From positions 4,526,001-4,590,000 of the forward strand of contig NC_134951.1 in NCBI RefSeq assembly GCF_965638725.1: DNA of 64,000 nt. Reading direction: 5' to 3'. The notes under the pieces are model-generated. The model saw only the letters and a list, made by a program, of their open reading frames with translations, was not told the origin of the DNA and made no database searches. The stretch is from Aptenodytes patagonicus. Its lineage: Eukaryota; Chordata; Aves; Sphenisciformes; Spheniscidae. Every line of letters begins with the position of its first letter. Position 1 is the stretch's first letter. Positions 29,601 to 41,000 of the stretch are shown one piece after another. The translations under genes and the position numbers were made by a program.

Positions 29601-31847
29601 GCTAAAAAGTTTGCCGCCATCTTTCTTATAAGCCCCCTTTAAGTACTGAAAGGCTGCAAGAAGGTCTCCCCAAAGCCTTCTCTCCTCTAGGCTGAACAAC
29701 CCCAACTCTCTCAGCCTTTCTTCACAGGAGAGGTGTTCCATCCCCCTGATCATTTTCGGGGCCCTCCTCTGGACCCGCTCCAACAGGTCCGTGTCTCTTT
29801 TATGCTGAGGGCTCCAGAGCTGGACGCAGTGCTGCAGGGGGGGTCTCAGCAGAGCAGAGCAGAGGGGCAGAATCCCCTCCCTCGACCTGCTGGCCACGCT
29901 TCTTGTGATGCAGCCCAGGATACGATTGGCCTTCTGGGCTGCGAGTGCACATTGCTGGCTCATGTCCAGCTTTTCATCCACCAGGACCCCCAAGTCCTTC
30001 TCGGCAGGGCTGCTCTCAGTCCCTTCATCCCCCAGCCTGGATTGATCCTGGGGGTCGCCCCGACCCAGGGGCAGGACCTTGCACTTGGCCTTCTTAAACC
30101 TCATGAGGTTCACACGGGCCCACTTCTCCAGCTTGTCCAGGTCCCTCTGGATGGCATCCCATCCCTCTGGCGTGTCGACCGCACCACTCAGCTTGGTGTC
30201 ATCCGCAAACTTGCTGAGGGTGCACTTGATCCCACTGTCTATGTCACTGATGAAGATATTAAACAGTACCGGTCCCAATACGGACCCCTGCGGGACGCCA
30301 CTCGTCACCAACCTCCATCTGGACATTGAGCCGTTGACCACTACCCTCTGGATGCGACCACCTAACTAATTCCTCACCCACCGGACAGTCCACCCATCAA
30401 ATCCATCCCTCTGCAGTTTAGAGAGAAGGATGTTGTGGGGGACAGTGTCAAAGGCCTTACAGAGGTCCAGACAGACGACGTCTGTAGCCCTTCCCGTGTC
30501 CACTGATGTAGTCACTCCATCATAGAAGGCCACTAGGTTGGTCAGGCAGGACTTGCCCTTGGTGAAGCCATGCTGGCTGTCTCGAATCACCTCCCTGTCC
30601 TCCATCTGCCTTAGCATAGCTTCCAGGAGGATCTGTTCCATGATCTTCCCAGGCACAGAGGTGAGACTGACTGGCCTGTAGTTCCCCGTGTCTTCCTTTT
30701 TTCCCTTTTTAAAAATGGGGGTTATGTTTCCCCTTTTCCAGTCAGTGGGAACTTCTCCGGACTGCCACGACTTCTCAAATATGACACCACTTCTTCCAAG
30801 GAACCTGGGAGCAGCAGAGAGGATCTCACTTCCTTGGCATGATCCTGGAGGCTGTGGTGGTATCAGTTCTGTGGAGGGATACCAGTTCTCTGAAGACTAT
30901 CAGGTTCTCAGGTTCCAGACCGTTAGTGCCCTATGGACTATCAAGCATTCAGTTCTCCAGGAGATATTGGGAGAGCATTTGTGGAAGCATTTGTGGAAGT
31001 ATCAGATCTTTGGAGGAGGGGGTATCAGGAGAGTATTGGTTGCTCAGGAGATTGTTGCTCAGTACACCTTCAGGGTCTATCTGTCCCTCTAAGGGTGGTG
31101 GGTGGGTCCAGGACATACCCGTTTCCCTAGGTGTACAGGGATGGTTTTGAGGTTTAATTCCTAGTGGAGAACTGCTTGAGGTTGGGAAACACCAAGTCCC
31201 CTGGGGGAGAGTTCAGTGGGTATTACGTCTGCTGGGGAGCATCAAATGAGTTTACAGGGCACCAGGTCCCTTGGGGGTCACTTCACAAGGTACCAGCTCC
31301 CCTGAAGGGTGTCTGGTGAGTTTGAGGGGTAGCATGTTTCCAGGACATGGGTTCACAGGCCACCAAGTCCCCTCAGGGATATTAGGTGAATTCGGGAGGT
31401 ATCAGGCCTCTTGGGGGAATTAGAGGGTTGTCTGAGGGAACAGGATGTTCCCTTGGGGCGGGTTCAGGGGGCAACATGTCCCCTGGGGGAATATTAGTTA
31501 AGTTTAGGGGTACCAGGTCTCCTGGGGAGTTAGAGGAGGGTCTGAGGGAGTACCAGGTTCCCAGGGGGTGTCTTCAAGGGGGCGCCAGGTCCCCTGGGGG
31601 AGCCGGAAAGGGTGCAGGTCACTGACGAGTCCCTGGAGGAGGTGGGGGGTGTACAGGCCCGGCTCTCAGGGAGACTCTCAGGGGGGCACCTACTAGGCCA
31701 GGCCACACCGGGCTTGGGGCTGTCCCGGGGAAATGGGGGCGGGGGGTCCCCGGGAGGCAGGGTACACCGGGCGGCTGCGCTCACCATGGGGTCCCTGAAG
31801 GCGCAGCCCGGGAGGAAGGGCAGGCCCGGCCCCGGCTCCGAGCTCAT
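13185..31847 (-). CDS. EFHC1: EF-hand domain-containing protein 1 (myoclonin-1), complete
   Basis: EFHC1 is a microtubule inner protein of ciliary axonemes and a spindle/centrosome protein; the human gene is linked to juvenile myoclonic epilepsy. Coding exons in transcript order (minus): 31847-31785, 25527-25309, 23714-23427, 21600-21451, 20019-19827, 19504-19284, 18486-18346, 17129-16916, 16280-16133, 15293-15077 and 13256-13185. All junctions are GT-AG, phases join, and the total of 1926 nt gives 641 aa (human 640). It starts [14 protein letters not shown] at an ATG in a CpG island, like human MVSNPVHGLPFLPG. Three DM10 domains lie at about residues 93-198, 240-360 and 417-521, with motifs [24 protein letters not shown] and PPYNGFG. 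A single EF-hand has its loop at 588-599 ([12 protein letters not shown]), followed by the tail [16 protein letters not shown]. The last exon is only 24 codons, found by the KINY-x-x-F-x-RAF match. Confidence 0.96.
14658..14688. repeat. (TTTTG)n microsatellite
   Basis: Short TTTTG pentamer array flanked by T runs in EFHC1 intron 10 (15076-13257). I see nothing else in this intron. Confidence 0.85.
22831..22870. repeat. TTATT(TG) simple repeat
   Basis: Imperfect repetition of the TTATTTG / TTATT unit in EFHC1 intron 3. Low complexity. Confidence 0.7.
28380..29316. repeat. Possible highly diverged arm of the EFHC1 intron-1 minisatellite
   Basis: Short phrases such as tatcagga, gtatcagttctc and ttatcagatcctca recur irregularly here. 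They resemble the GGTATCAG / ACCAGGTCCCCTGG theme on the other side of the CR1 insertion (30785-31605). The units are too diverged for me to give a period, so this is a tentative extension of the clearer array. Confidence 0.35.
29318..30783 (-). mobile_element. CR1 non-LTR retrotransposon, 5'-truncated, minus orientation
   Basis: The plus strand begins with the reverse complement of the CR1 3' octamer tail (atcatagaatcatagaat) at about 29318-29335. On the minus strand a reverse-transcriptase reading frame runs through [13 protein letters not shown], the palm motif FADD (about 30195-30206) and the C-terminal CR1 region ([24 protein letters not shown]). One in-frame TAG at about 30368-30370 replaces the usual Trp of the NWLGGR motif and splits the frame into 96-aa and 311-aa pieces. 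The frame is otherwise intact, so the copy is moderately young. The left part of ORF2 (endonuclease) is missing. It lies in EFHC1 intron 1, in the same transcriptional orientation as EFHC1, and interrupts a degenerate minisatellite. Confidence 0.93.
30785..31605. repeat. Degenerate minisatellite, ~31-40 bp unit
   Basis: The core YACCAGGTCCCCTGGGGGA recurs with changes. Eleven units can be placed at about 31190, 31260, 31298, 31330, 31361, 31400, 31440, 31471, 31511, 31550 and 31583, mostly 31-40 bp apart (one gap of 70, perhaps two units). From 30785 to about 31180 the units are more diverged (ggtatcagttctgtggag, taccagttctctgaag). The array lies in EFHC1 intron 1 and ends about 180 bp downstream of exon 1. 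It is not a known satellite to me. Confidence 0.75.
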
Positions 31848-31886
31848 GGCGGCGGAGGCGCTCCCTCCCGGGGCTCCGGCGACGCC

Positions 31887-31900
31887 GTCTCCACGGCAAC
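31887..31900. promoter_or_regulatory. EFHC1: X-box (RFX-binding motif) proximal to EFHC1 ATG
   Basis: GTCTCCACGGCAAC fits the ciliary X-box GTHNYY-N2-RRNAAC at both half-sites. It lies 40 bp upstream of the start codon, the usual X-box distance for axonemal genes. That RFX factors act here is inferred from the motif and the gene's ciliary role. Confidence 0.7.
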
Positions 31901-31934
31901 CGCCGGCCCGCCCAGTGCGCAGGCTCGCCGGGAG

Positions 31935-31944
31935 GCGCATGCGC
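31935..31944. promoter_or_regulatory. EFHC1: NRF1-type palindrome
   Basis: GCGCATGCGC followed by A matches the NRF1 consensus, a common element of TATA-less CpG promoters. The same palindrome occurs in the predicted PAQR8 promoter at 54655-54664. Confidence 0.55.
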
Positions 31945-31992
31945 ACTGAGCGCGGCCGCGTTCCGCGCCTGCGCGGTGAGCGACGGGGAGGG

Positions 31993-32006
31993 GTTGCCGT
32001 AGCAAC
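31993..32006. promoter_or_regulatory. EFHC1: Second X-box (near-palindromic) upstream of EFHC1
   Basis: GTTGCCGTAGCAAC is a near-perfect inverted X-box (both RFX half-sites intact, 2-bp spacer), 146 bp upstream of the EFHC1 ATG and about 93 bp from the first X-box. Confidence 0.75.
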
Positions 32007-32240
32007 GGGAGGGCGGGAGGGCGGCCGGCGGAGCCACTCCGAGCCGCGGGGCGGGGGCCGGAGCGGCCGGGCTGCCCCCGGCAGGCTGGGAAGGGGGGGC
32101 CCAGGGCGCCCTCGTCCCCGCAGTGTGGAAAAGAAGCAGTCCCGGGAGCCGTGGAAAGCATTAATCCTCTTTTCTTACGGATTTGAGCGCGCTTCGGCCT
32201 ACTCCAACACAGGCCGCCGCCATGTTCCTCCCCGCCCCCC

Positions 32241-35200
32241 CGCCCCGCCAGGGCCTTTCAGCATCCCACAGTGTAAACTCGGTATTGCCTCTGCCAGGCC
32301 CTCACCCCCTCGGCACAGCTGGGCTACGTCCCTGCTATTAAAATCTCTTGGCTTCCAAAACGGGTGGAAGGCCACCTTTTGGGAGTTGCCCTTGCCCTGT
32401 GCCGTGCCCAGGGAGAGGAGTAGCTGTGGAGGGCCAAATCCATATCTGGAGTGCTCAAAACATTTTAACAGAAGTGATTGTGCTGGTTTATTAGGTATGT
32501 AGTATGTATATTAGCTGCGAAATAGTGGGGTTTGTAGTATGTAGCACTGACATAGTTCCTCTCTTTCAAACACAGTTTTTATCTTTCTGAAGGAAGCAGC
32601 AAAAAGCAGCAGCGGGGGGGCCATCGAGGAAAAGGTGGTTGTGCAAAAGTCACTCCCAAACGTAAGAGATAAAAGAGAGCCAAGTCAATCACCACGGAGA
32701 AAAGAAGTTTTTTGTATGTCTGTCCCTTGGCCTCTTTATCAACAGTACACAGGCCAGGCCAGGCTGCGTTTCAAGGGCAGGCAGCAGGATCTGAGAGTTT
32801 TGTAAGCAGAAGTCAAGCAGAGAGAAATGCAGCCAGACTGTCTGTCTAAGCATGGTGTGGGAGAGAGAAGAAAGCTAGCCGGAGGGAGATAAAGAATGAG
32901 TCTGATGAACTTAGAAAGGAAAATAATAGATTGAAGGCCAAGCAGGGCTGAAAGAGCTGGGTCTGAAAGACCGCAAGCTGCTAATGCGACTGCTGACTCA
33001 GATGCAGGTGCTGGGACTGAAGCTCGCTCTCTGATTTCTCCTGCTGTGATATCCAAGCACCGTTCAGCACGTTTCCTGAACTTAGCAAGGGCCAGGGCCT
33101 TCCTCAGAGAAGGAAACTTGTCTCCATGGGCCATGGGTCATCCTCTAGGAGAGTGACAGCAACTTTTTCACAAGGCTGTGTGGCAGAGTGCCCCTGCGCA
33201 CAGCTTGCAATGGGGCAGGAGTGCTGCTACCCTGCTCTTTGCATGAGTGGGGAACTAAGGGGATTTATCCAGGGTCACAAAGCAGGATCTTAGGCTCTGG
33301 ATATGAGCAGGGCTAGGATCGGAAGGCTGTGGTCCCAGTACATTCCTCCTGAGTGTTTTAAGGGAGATGAGAATGAAGAAAGGAAGATTAAAGAAAGCCA
33401 TAGTAGAAGCTGGTACTTTCTTAGGAATAGTGACCATAAAGCAGGATAGTGGAGAAATGGGGAATAAGGAATTGAAGTGGAACTCAGAAGATCTGGATTC
33501 AGCATCATCGTTGACATCAACTTCTGTACAGGCAAGTCCAACTTGCCAAGGTCAAGACAAGCCTCTTTCGTCTCCTACATCCCTACTCTCTATTCGTGAA
33601 AGGGAAAAGGAAGCCTTTATCAAGATTTCCTATCTCTTACCCGTTTAAAGCTTATGTATTTTAGATGGAAGACTGTGCTATTATGTGTATATATGCTACT
33701 GTAATACACAGCAATAAAAAAGTCCGATCAGTGAATCCCCATGCAAGGAGAGTGGATGGTGTTTCAATACACCCCATCTGTAGTCTGAGGGATCCAAGGA
33801 TCCAATGGGTCTCTTAAAAAACACTCAGAAGCACAGGCTTGTTGGAAAGAGGCTGAAATTTGCCACCCGAGTATCCACAAGTCTAGTGAAATATTCAGAG
33901 AATCATAAATTGGACTACTCTCCCACACCACTTTCTACACAGCTTTGTCACTGTATCCAGCATTTGTCTGACTGACCAACAGACACCCTGATGAAGCAAG
34001 GATTTTTTTCCTTTCTTCCACCCCCTCTATTGGCCCCAAAGGGCCAAATATTTGATACAGGTGTGTTAGAAAGGATACTGCTAAGAAATGAGTTTAGTTC
34101 TCTTCACGTCATAGCAAGAGGAACTGTTTTGGATTGAGACTACATCTTGCCTTCAGCCAGAACAAAGCAAAGAACTACAGGAAAAAGGGTAGGCCATGAC
34201 TGGGAACGGCTGCAGAATTTAACACACAGCAGGTAGCTTAATGCCTTAAACTCTGGGCACGTTCATTTCTTTTTTTCCAGGGCTGCTAAGGCTTCACTTC
34301 TTTCTCTGAACTCAACAGGAGCAGCAGGCAACTTTGGGAAGTGTTCTTTCCCTGACCTAGTCCCTGAGACCATCTTCAACAGCTGCTTAACAGAACAAAG
34401 AAGGAAACATCTCCCTTAGAGCTGTTTGCTAATGTTCTGCCTCTTAGCCCATGTTATCAGAGAGCTACAAGGATAAGACGAGAAAAAGATTGCCACTGGG
34501 TAAAAGAACGTCCTCTGAGGCAAGTCGCTGCTGCAATATCTGGTGCTTGAAGTAAAAATTGTTACCTTCTCCCACATCCTCTCCTCTGTGGCGGGTGACA
34601 CACGAAATGACCGAAACAAAAAGCCTTGTTCCTCTGACGTGGAAGCGGTCTTACTTTTTGCATTTGGCTTCATGTGCTTTGGATAAGCCAGTTCCCTCTT
34701 TTGCTAATAACCGTCTCTGGCTTTTCATGCATTAAGTATGTGTGTATGTAATATCAGATAATGACAGGCACGTAGTAAATATGTTTCCTAAAACAGTATC
34801 ACCAGGCAGTTTCTTCTCAGCATACCACAAATCTCTATTTTTGTTTCTAGTTAAAAAAGTTAACAGCCCTGGTTTTCTGTTTTGGTATTTTCTCCCATTC
34901 CTCTCCAGTTTTTACTTCATGGAAACTTAAAACTTTGGCCTAACTCGTCTGGTGAAATCCCAGTCACTTAGGCAGAGGGCAAGACGTTAGCAAAGCACAC
35001 CCCTCGCTCAGAAAGGCATCTCTTTGCAGAGTTTGGCTGCACGCCTGCTTGAATGGGAGCATTTTTTCCTAAGCCTGTCTGGAGAGCTAGCGCTGAAGGC
35101 TCTGCTTTCGTGGCACTGGAGGCCTCTCTGCAGCCACCGATGAAGACATCTCGCCCTCTGGTGGGTAAAAACACAACAGTACGGAAGCCTTGGTCTGCAT

Positions 35201-35469
35201 GTTAAGAAATAATAATTACAATTATTAGTGTGGTGGTAATAGAAGGAAAAAGAGCAGATTTTTTAGAGGACTGAAATTCACACTGAGTGTATATCCTGGG
35301 GGATGGGGTATGTACATGACCGCACAAGATCCTCCTGGTAAAGAGGTTTTAAACTAGTGATGTCGGGGGAGAGAGTTACCAGCAGCCCTGTCACGGAGTG
35401 ATGGTCAGGGTTGATGAGCAGAGGGCCTGGAGTGATGGAACAGAAAGAGATCACAAAATCAACAAAACA
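32241..35469. other. Intergenic DNA upstream of EFHC1, no gene seen
   Basis: Unique-looking sequence follows the EFHC1 CpG island up to the next CR1. No exon-like match, RNA gene or obvious repeat was found. A plus-strand AATAAA at 33713-33718 has no associated coding region. A divergent non-coding transcript from the island is possible but nothing here shows it. Confidence 0.5.
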
Positions 35470-38076
35470 GGGTTTAAGTGGGGTCACCTCCAGCGTCTGC
35501 GCGTAAGCAAGGAAGTGCCTGGAAGGCACCATTACGGAGAAATCCCCCAAAGCCTTTCTGGGAAGTCAGTGTCCTGGGGCGTCTCTCTGAAGTGCATGTA
35601 GAGTAATGCAGGCAGCATGGGGACTACGCATGATGAGTTAGAGATCTGTGTGCAGCTGCAGGGCTACGATCTTGCTGGGATCGGGAAGACGTGGTGGGAT
35701 GGCTCCCATGCCTCCAGTGTTGCAATGGAGGGATACAGGCTCTTTACCAAGGACGGGTCAAGAAGAAGAGGAGGGGGAGTTGCCCTTTATGTGAGAGAAC
35801 AGCTGGAGTGCATGGAGCTCTGCCTGGATGATGAGCCAACTGAGAGCTTGTGGGTAAGGATTAAAAAGAAGACCGATGTGGGTGACATTGTTGTGGGTGA
35901 CATTGTAGTGGGTGTCTGCTATAGGCTGCCTAACCAGGAAGAACGAGTGGATGAGGTCTTCTACAGGCAGATAGGAACAGTCTCTTTGCAGGCCCTGGTC
36001 CTCATGGGGGACTTCAGCCACCCCAATATCTGCTGGAGGGACAACATAGCAGAGCATAAGCAATCCAGGAGGTTCCTGGAGAGCAGTGCTGATAAATTCC
36101 TCCTTCCAGTGATAGAGGAGCCAACAAGGAGGGATGCTTTGGTGGACATCATACTCACCAACAAGGGCTCATTGGGGATGTGAAGGTCAAAGGCAGCCTT
36201 GGCTGCGGTGACCATGAGATGGTGGAGTTCAGGATCCTGAGGGGAGGGAGGAGGGTAAAAAACAAGTTCCCAACCCTGGCCTTCAGGAGAGCAGACTTTG
36301 GCCTCTTCAAAGACCTCTACCTGCTTGGTAGAGTCCCGTGAGATAAGGCCTGGGGAGGAGTGGGGCCCAAGGAAGCTACCTGATATTCAAGGATCCCCTC
36401 CTCCAGGCTCAAGAGCGGTCCATCCCAATGAGCAGGAAGTTGAGCAAAAATGCCAGCAGGCCTGTGTGGATAAACAAGGAGCTCCTGGCAAAACTCCAAC
36501 ACAGAAGAAGCATACAGAGGGTATGAAAGTAAGGACACGGATAGGGAAGAATACAGAGACATTCTCCGAGCATGCAGGGATGAGGTTAGGAAAGCCAAAG
36601 CCCAGCTGGAATTGAATCTGGTCGGGGATGTCAAAGACAACAAGAAGAGCTTCTATAGGTACATAGGTGACAAAAGGAAGACTAGGGAAAATGTGGGCTC
36701 ATTGCTCAGCAAGATGTGGGAGCTGGTTACATAGAACATGGAAAAGGCTGAGGTACTGAATGCCTTCTTCACCTCAGTCTTTACTAGGAGGACCAGCCTT
36801 CAGGAATCCCAGGTCCCTGCGACCAGGGGGAAAGGCTGGAGCAAGGAAGATGTCCTTGGTGGAAGAGGATCAGGTCAGAGAATATTTAAGCATGGGATGT
36901 ACCCACGAGTGCTGAAGGAACGAGCTGATGTCACTGCAAGGCCACTGTCAATGATCTGAATGATCATGGCAACTGGGAGAAGTGCCTGAGGACCGGAGGA
37001 AAGCAAATGCCACTGCTGCCTTCAAAAAAGGCAAGAAGGAAGACCCCTGGCACTACAGGCCAGTCAGCCTCACCTTGATCCCTCGGATGGTGATGAAGCA
37101 GTTAATTGTGGGAACCATTTCCAGGCACATGAAGGACAAGGAAGTCATCAAGAGTAGTCAGCATGGCTTCACCGGGGGGAAGGCATGCTTGACCAACTTG
37201 ATAACCTTCTACAATAAAATGACTGGCTCGGTAGATGAGAGGAGAGCAATAGATATTGTCTACCTTGACTTCAGTAAGGCTTTTGACACTGTCTCCCATA
37301 AGATCCTCCCAGACAAGCTGTTGATGTATGGGCCTGATGAGCAGACAGTGAGGTAGATTAAAAACTGACTAGGGGCCACCTGGCTGGAAAGAAGCTTTGC
37401 AGAAAAAGACCTGGGCGTCCTGGTGGATGCCACGTTGAACAGAAGCCACCAATGTGCCCTTGCGGCAAAGGCAAATGGTATCCGGGGCTGCATTAGACCA
37501 AGTATTGCCAGCAGGTCGAGGGAGGAGATCCTTCCCCTCTACTCATCGCTCGTGAGGCCACACCTGGAGTACCGTGTCCAGTTCTGGGCTCCCCAGTCCA
37601 AAACAGACATGGACGTACTGGAGAGAGTCCAACGAAGGACAACCCAGATGATTAAAGGACTGGAGCATCTCTCCTATGAGGAAAGGCTGAGAGAGCTGGG
37701 ACTATTCAGCCTGAAAAAAGAAGTCTCAGGGGTGATCTTATTAATGTATATAAATACCTGAAGGGAGAGTGCAAAGAGGACGGAGCCAGGCTCTCTTCAG
37801 TGGCGCCCAGTGCCAGGACCAGAGGCCACGGGCACACAATGAAACACAGGAGGTTCCCTCTGAACATCAGGAAACACTTTTTTACTGTGAGGGCAACTGA
37901 GCGCTGGCACAGGTTGCCCAGAGAGGTTGTGGAGTCTCCATCCTTGGAGATATTCAAAAGCCGTCTGGACGTGGTCCTGGGCAACCGGCTCTCAGTGGCC
38001 CTGCTTGAGCAGGGGGGTTGGACCAGATGACCTCCAGAGGTCCCTTCCAAACTCAACCATTCTGTGATTCTGCACA
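35470..38076 (+). mobile_element. CR1 retrotransposon with endonuclease domain, degraded and internally deleted
   Basis: This is the longest CR1 copy in the window. An APE-type endonuclease frame at 35617-36183 shows TWWDGSH, RRGGGVALYVRE, VLMGDFSHPNICW and IEEPTRR. Broken reverse-transcriptase pieces follow: KKEDPWHYRPVSLTLIP and SSQHGFTGGKACLTN in 36982-37356, then [11 protein letters not shown] and the C-terminal region in 37400-37761. Between about 37355 and 37400 the RT palm including the FADD box is absent. The 3' end reads gaccagatgacctccagagg to ttctgtgattctg at 38022-38075. Stops and frameshifts make it dead. The 5' limit is uncertain; CR1-like sequence may begin somewhat before 35470. 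Confidence 0.88.
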
Positions 38077-41000
38077 GCTATCAGCAAGAAGAACAGAAGC
38101 TCTAGCCTTATTTCAGGTAGGCACACGTCTGTCTGACTGATATCCTTCTGTCCGTCAATGGTTGTGTCTCTTCGGCTTAATTTTAAGCATGCGCTGACAT
38201 GTTTTGCTTGAACAGGCACTTGTATTCACAGCTTGGCCACTGATGCTGCACTGCTTTGGTGCCAGGCCACCAAATCACTAGATACTCACCTCTGATAGAA
38301 ATTAAGGAAAACTGGACACCCAAGTACTTTTGTGGATGATGAACTTAAATCCCTCTAATCAGTGTCAGGGCAGCCATTCTCCACCTCCCTTGTGAAAAGG
38401 GAATGAAAATCACGTAGTTACTGTGAAACCTGGAAAGTGCTTTGAGATGCACAGATAAAACCACACCTTATTGTTCATTATTGTTATAATTATTATCCAC
38501 TCTAATATACCCACTCTATAATTATTATCCACTTTTCTTCCTAATGACTCATAACCTTCTGTAGTTGTGCATTTGGGAATTTCACACCACACCAATCGTT
38601 TTGCTTTTACAGATTTCTTTTTTTTTTCACTAAGGTTTTTAAATAATGATCAGTACAGTACAAAGCTTAAAATATTGTCAATGTTTTCAACAATACAAAG
38701 TCAGCAGATGGGAGCTGGGAAGGGTGGGGTTAATATGTAACACTCATACCCTTCCCTGTTTCCCAGGGAAAAAATACAAACTCTATTGTACTTCTTTTTA
38801 GTAACAAACAGTGCTTAAAAATAATCTTGTCAGTAAAAGATGTAAATTGAAAGGCACATGAGGAACCCGTCCTTGCCTTATTACACAAATCATTAGGCAT
38901 AAATACAAGCTTAAGGCACCTCTCTCCGTCCTCCCCTTCTGCTCCATACACCAAGCAAATCCTGTCAGTGGGTATCAGCTGTTAAGAGCAACCATGGACC
39001 GGCAGAGAGCAAAGAGGCTGCCTCTGAGCCTCAGGTTCCTTCAGGGTGAATCCCAAAAAGGAATAGCATAAGGCACATTGGGATGAATTCTCAGGAGCTG
39101 TCCTGTACAGATCCAGGTTGCAAGATCTGCAGAAGTACTGTCTCAGGACCAGAGGCTCCTGGGGGAGAGGGTTAGGGCCTCGGTCCCTTCAGGATCTCGG
39201 ATGTGCTCAACCTTTGGTGGTCAGCTCTTCACCAAACCCTGCCACTGGTACACCTCTCCCAGCCATGCCTCCTTAGAGGAACACCAGGATGGAAGGAGGC
39301 GTGCTCCAAGCAGTGAGCACAGGGAGAAGGCCCTGAGAGGCTGAACAGACAAGCTGAACATTTATCACAGCGGCACTTTTACGCTCTCAGGACCCAGCCC
39401 TGGCCTCCCCTAGATCAACAGCAGGGCTTTCAGGAGGGCATCAGCAGCCACTCTCCAGTGCCGGCCCAGTTGAGGTGCAGCAGACTGCACGGCATGTGGA
39501 GTCTGCCCAGGTAGGCAGCCAGGTGCATAAGGCACAAGGGTGAAGTCCGGGGATGAGGGAAAGAAATAAGCTGGTCGGAGGAAGAGGAGGAGGACGGAGA
39601 CAGGGATGAAGGAAGCTCCAGTGTTGGTGAGCCCCTTGTGACACAAGGGTGCATCCTCACAGCAGCAGCGATCTCTATTGAATTTCCCTGTTAAGTCAAC
39701 CCATCATAGTAACCAGGTCGGCTCCAGGTCTGGGTGCAGGGCCACATGGGGATGCAAGTGGCTTCACCTGAGGGGTAACATGAGAATATGTAAAAACACC
39801 ACCACTGTCACACACTTGCTCCAGGAGAAGTTTCACTTCTGCTGGACCAGGGAAGAGAAGACGTATGACCAGAAATACCTCGGAAGAGCCATGTGGGCAC
39901 CTCCTCTCCCTGTCCCTGAACTAGACGGCACTACTGTACTCATCCTCCTTTGACAAGGGCAGGACGTGTCATCTATTTTCAAACCCTTAGAGAAGGAAAC
40001 GCCTGGGTGATCCCTTCCTTTAGTACCAGTCTAACTCTGGGTAGCAGCAGAGCAGGGTTTGCTATTAGCGATGCCCACTCCCTCTCAGTTTTAGCCCAGA
40101 AAGGAACTCTGGACCAGCCTGGTTTACTCCCCTTCCTGCACAGGAGCCCACTGATACCGTCCAGCCAGATCCACACTCAGAAGCTTATTCTGCTTTACCT
40201 ACCACAAAAGCAAGGCAAATTAAGCTGTGAGAAAAAGCACTGCTCCCACTGGACGTCCTTCCCCAAACTGGGAGGAGACCCACAAGCAAAGCCACGGAGA
40301 CCATGGAGGGAGCAGTCCATCGATGCAGCTAAGCTAGTTGAGCAACCAGCCGCTGTTGCGAGGAGGAGCTGCTGCTGGCCTCCGCTCCAGCCCTTCCCTG
40401 CAGGCAGCAGTGTTGTCCAAGTGAGATGGCTGAAAGGTAAAACCAGCAAATAATTACTGACATTTTTTCAGTAGGATTGGTTTTCCGCTGGTCCATCTCC
40501 CGGCACTGGCTCGCTCTGTGGTCAGACAAGCTTCTGTGCAAGTGAAGGGGAACGACGAGGTGTAAGTGGGACCACCCCCACTTGCCATTCCCCTGAGGCA
40601 AATTTACTGTTAGGTCAGCATGGCCGTACCATCAAAATACACCGTAGGAAATGAAGTAATTAATTTCTAAGCTGGACTGGATGTAAACCAGAAGGCCTAG
40701 AGTGATGAGAAAGGGTGGACCAGATGACCTCCTGAAGGCTTTCCTATGATTTCTTCTCCTGTACTCAAAACTTACTTCCCTCCCTGTTTGTATTTAATTT
40801 GTCAATAGGGCCATGAGCTTCAAATTTGTCCACAAAACACAGGACACAGCAAAGCACCTATTAATAGATCTGTTTTCAGAGATGCTGTTGTCTGGCCCAC
40901 CATGCTCCTCCAGCAGCGTAGCACTGTTTCCTTCAGGCTAATCTTGACCCAGCTAGGAGGCTCTGCAGATATAAAAGCCAAAGGCAAAGCCCTTCTGGAT

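Larger units (their letters stand above)
31770..32240. promoter_or_regulatory. EFHC1: EFHC1 CpG-island promoter
   Basis: G+C- and CpG-rich sequence surrounds EFHC1 exon 1 and its upstream side. It contains two RFX X-boxes (31887-31900 and 31993-32006) and an NRF1 palindrome GCGCATGCGC at 31935-31944. A YY1-like GCCGCCATGTT lies at about 32216-32226 on the plus strand. There is no TATA box. The transcription start is not visible but should lie within a few hundred bases upstream (right) of 31847. The long open frames across the island have no protein similarity and are composition effects. Confidence 0.8.

Noticed and set aside
28380-31605. Regularly repeated units as a CRISPR-like array
   Set aside because: Units are degenerate and spacing varies from 31 to 70 bp, there are no cas genes, and the locus is a vertebrate intron.
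31612-32502. Plus-strand 296-codon open frame across the EFHC1 CpG island
   Set aside because: High-GC composition effect: stops are rare in all frames, the peptide is Gly/Arg/Pro-rich, and it overlaps the certain EFHC1 exon 1 on the other strand.
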